Part shown: in pieces, positions 62,820 through 64,000 of the stretch
Layout: each line of letters starts with the position of its first letter
How positions within the stretch are numbered: the first letter of the stretch is position 1
DNA from: Sapria himalayana
Lineage: Eukaryota; Streptophyta; Magnoliopsida; Malpighiales; Rafflesiaceae
Reading direction: 5' to 3'
DNA length: 64,000 bases
Assembly: GCA_029783825.1 (NCBI GenBank)
Contig: JAREIK010009560.1
Location: 36,063 to 100,062 of the forward strand
Notes under the pieces: generated by a model
Seen by the model: only the letters and a program-made list of their open reading frames with translations
Told to the model about the DNA's origin: nothing
Databases searched by the model: none
Position numbers and translations under genes: made by a program

Positions 62820-64000
62820 GATATAATTAAAACAAAAGGAGTAATTATGAAATGTTTTCAAAAATAAGTTATAGAGAAAATAAAATACTATTGATATTAT
62901 TATAGAAGTATAAAGACATATTAAAGAAGAATATTAGAAGTCAAAAATGAATAGAAGCACAAATGAGGACTTATAAAGAGAATGATATATATTTACACAA
63001 ACAAATCATTATGAAAACAAAAGAAGCATACAAGAAAGAAGAGAAGAAGTAAGCTTACGAACAAAAACACAAAAACATTATTCATGAACAGAAACTCAAA
63101 TCCAATAAATGAAAAAAAAAATAGCAATACCATTTTTTCTTTATTTTATAATACTATTATAATTTTATTGACAATCAATTGACTAAAAAGAAAAATCTAA
63201 AAGCTCAAAAAATAGAGGGAGGATTAGGTAATTGGATTTCTTTTAGTATTTGGTATAAATTTAAAATTCTCAACTCCAATAACTGGCATAGCCTTTTGCC
63301 TAGGCAAGTTATATAAACTCCAATAACTGAAAGTTATCTTCCTATAGATGCAAATTCTAAAAGTTCGTAACTCCTTTTGAATTTCATGGGACAAGATATA
63401 TTCAATGCGTAATCCCTTGGGCTTATTGTATAAACTAGGTTTGTGATAATTAACGAATTTATGCAAGTACTTAAAACTTCATTTATATAATGATTTTAAT
63501 GCTTTATAGTTTTGATTGTACTTTCAACCTCTTCTAAGCTCAAATAATGGTCTAAAACATACCAAAATATCACCATAAAAAACAAACATGTTTTAAACGC
63601 TTATAAACTATGGATATTTAGGATTCAAGTGGCTAAGGTAAAAGAACAAGCCAAAAAAATTTAATCACTAAAAACATTGAAGTGAGATAAGAAGATGATG
63701 GTAAACCTTAAGTGATCGCAAGTCTCAATGAAGCTTTAAAAAAGTGAACATATAAAAAATTCTTGTAATGGTCTTTGAATTTGATAAATCTAATGCATAT
63801 GATTATATATATAAATTAATATTTATAAACATATGTTATATATAGCATTATATATATACATATATAGTTAATACACACACACACACACACAATTATATAT
63901 ATATATGCATATGTACAATACATATAACATGTTATATGATATGTATATGATATATATAATAATAATATATATACAATATACTCAACATAGTTATATATAT
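62820..64000. other. Unassigned CACTA-interior DNA
   Basis: A minus-strand frame at 63224-63466 (80 codons, beginning MHKFVNYHKPSLYN) has more balanced composition than its surroundings, but I do not recognise it, and no splice or start context supports a gene. A short duplication, AACTCCAATAACTG, occurs at about 63271 and 63315. The end of the window is AT and AC microsatellite (63800-64000). Confidence 0.4.

Larger units (their letters stand above)
59836..64000. mobile_element. CACTA element end, nested, incomplete in window
   Basis: CACAACAAGAAAA at 59836-59848 is followed by sequence closely matching the reverse complement of 22920-23065 (TTTAGCTAGGGATCAATCCCTA, then AATAACAAGAGATTTAT). 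A long subterminal cluster runs to about 60680. The interior continues past the end of the window, so neither the far terminus nor the target duplication can be seen. It interrupts the module of the preceding element, so it inserted later. Confidence 0.82.

Noticed and set aside
63224..63466. 80-codon minus-strand frame as a real gene
   Set aside because: Composition is fairly normal, but there is no recognised domain, no exon context and no conserved copy elsewhere in the window; recorded only within the unassigned region.

Overview
The window looks like repeat-rich nuclear DNA of a flowering plant, not a prokaryotic or gene-dense region. The evidence is the mix of plant-type transposons: CACTA/En-Spm elements with CACTACAAGAAAA-like ends, an Ac/Tam3-type hAT, a Ty3/gypsy element primed by initiator tRNA-Met, and a Tat/Athila-like RNase H fragment. 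An intronless ARF GTPase pseudogene and a plant-type topoisomerase II exon relic fit the same picture. I cannot name the species. I found no intact protein-coding gene. Nearly all longer open frames are translations of low-complexity DNA.

The backbone is a degenerate GATA satellite. It always reads GATA on the + strand and survives as five blocks: 2581-8530, 10887-13190, 23079-31251, 34819-43402 (with a 185-bp insertion) and 47655-48218. Together they make about 27 kb. Because the orientation never changes and the intervening DNA is mostly transposon, I infer one ancestral array opened by later insertions. The array also has diverged higher-order repeats of about 1.3-1.5 kb, found by eye.

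The insertions, left to right, are as follows. (1) 1-2580 holds a topoisomerase II exon fragment, a CACTA transposase-like relic and a truncated CACTA end. (2) 8531-10886 is a decayed CACTA-derived segment. (3) 13191-23078 is a CACTA element with both ends and a GAT duplication. It carries three tandem ~1.1-1.25 kb modules made of a conserved segment, a palindromic minisatellite and a GCT/GCC-type repeat. (4) 31252-34818 is an hAT element with a decayed transposase and a near-perfect 8-bp target duplication. (5) 40882-41066 is a short dispersed repeat, also seen at 255-354. (6) 43403-47654 is a Ty3/gypsy element in minus orientation (LTR, primer site, gag, protease, RT), cut off inside RT.

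From 48219 to the end, one CACTA relative lies in inverted orientation (48219-59835). It contains AT-rich tandem repeats, a gypsy RNase H fragment, and an ARF retropseudogene with a perfect 17-bp target duplication. A further CACTA end begins at 59836, interrupts the previous element's conserved module and runs out of the window. The window is therefore a record of nested insertions into a GATA satellite. No metabolic pathway or operon is encoded.
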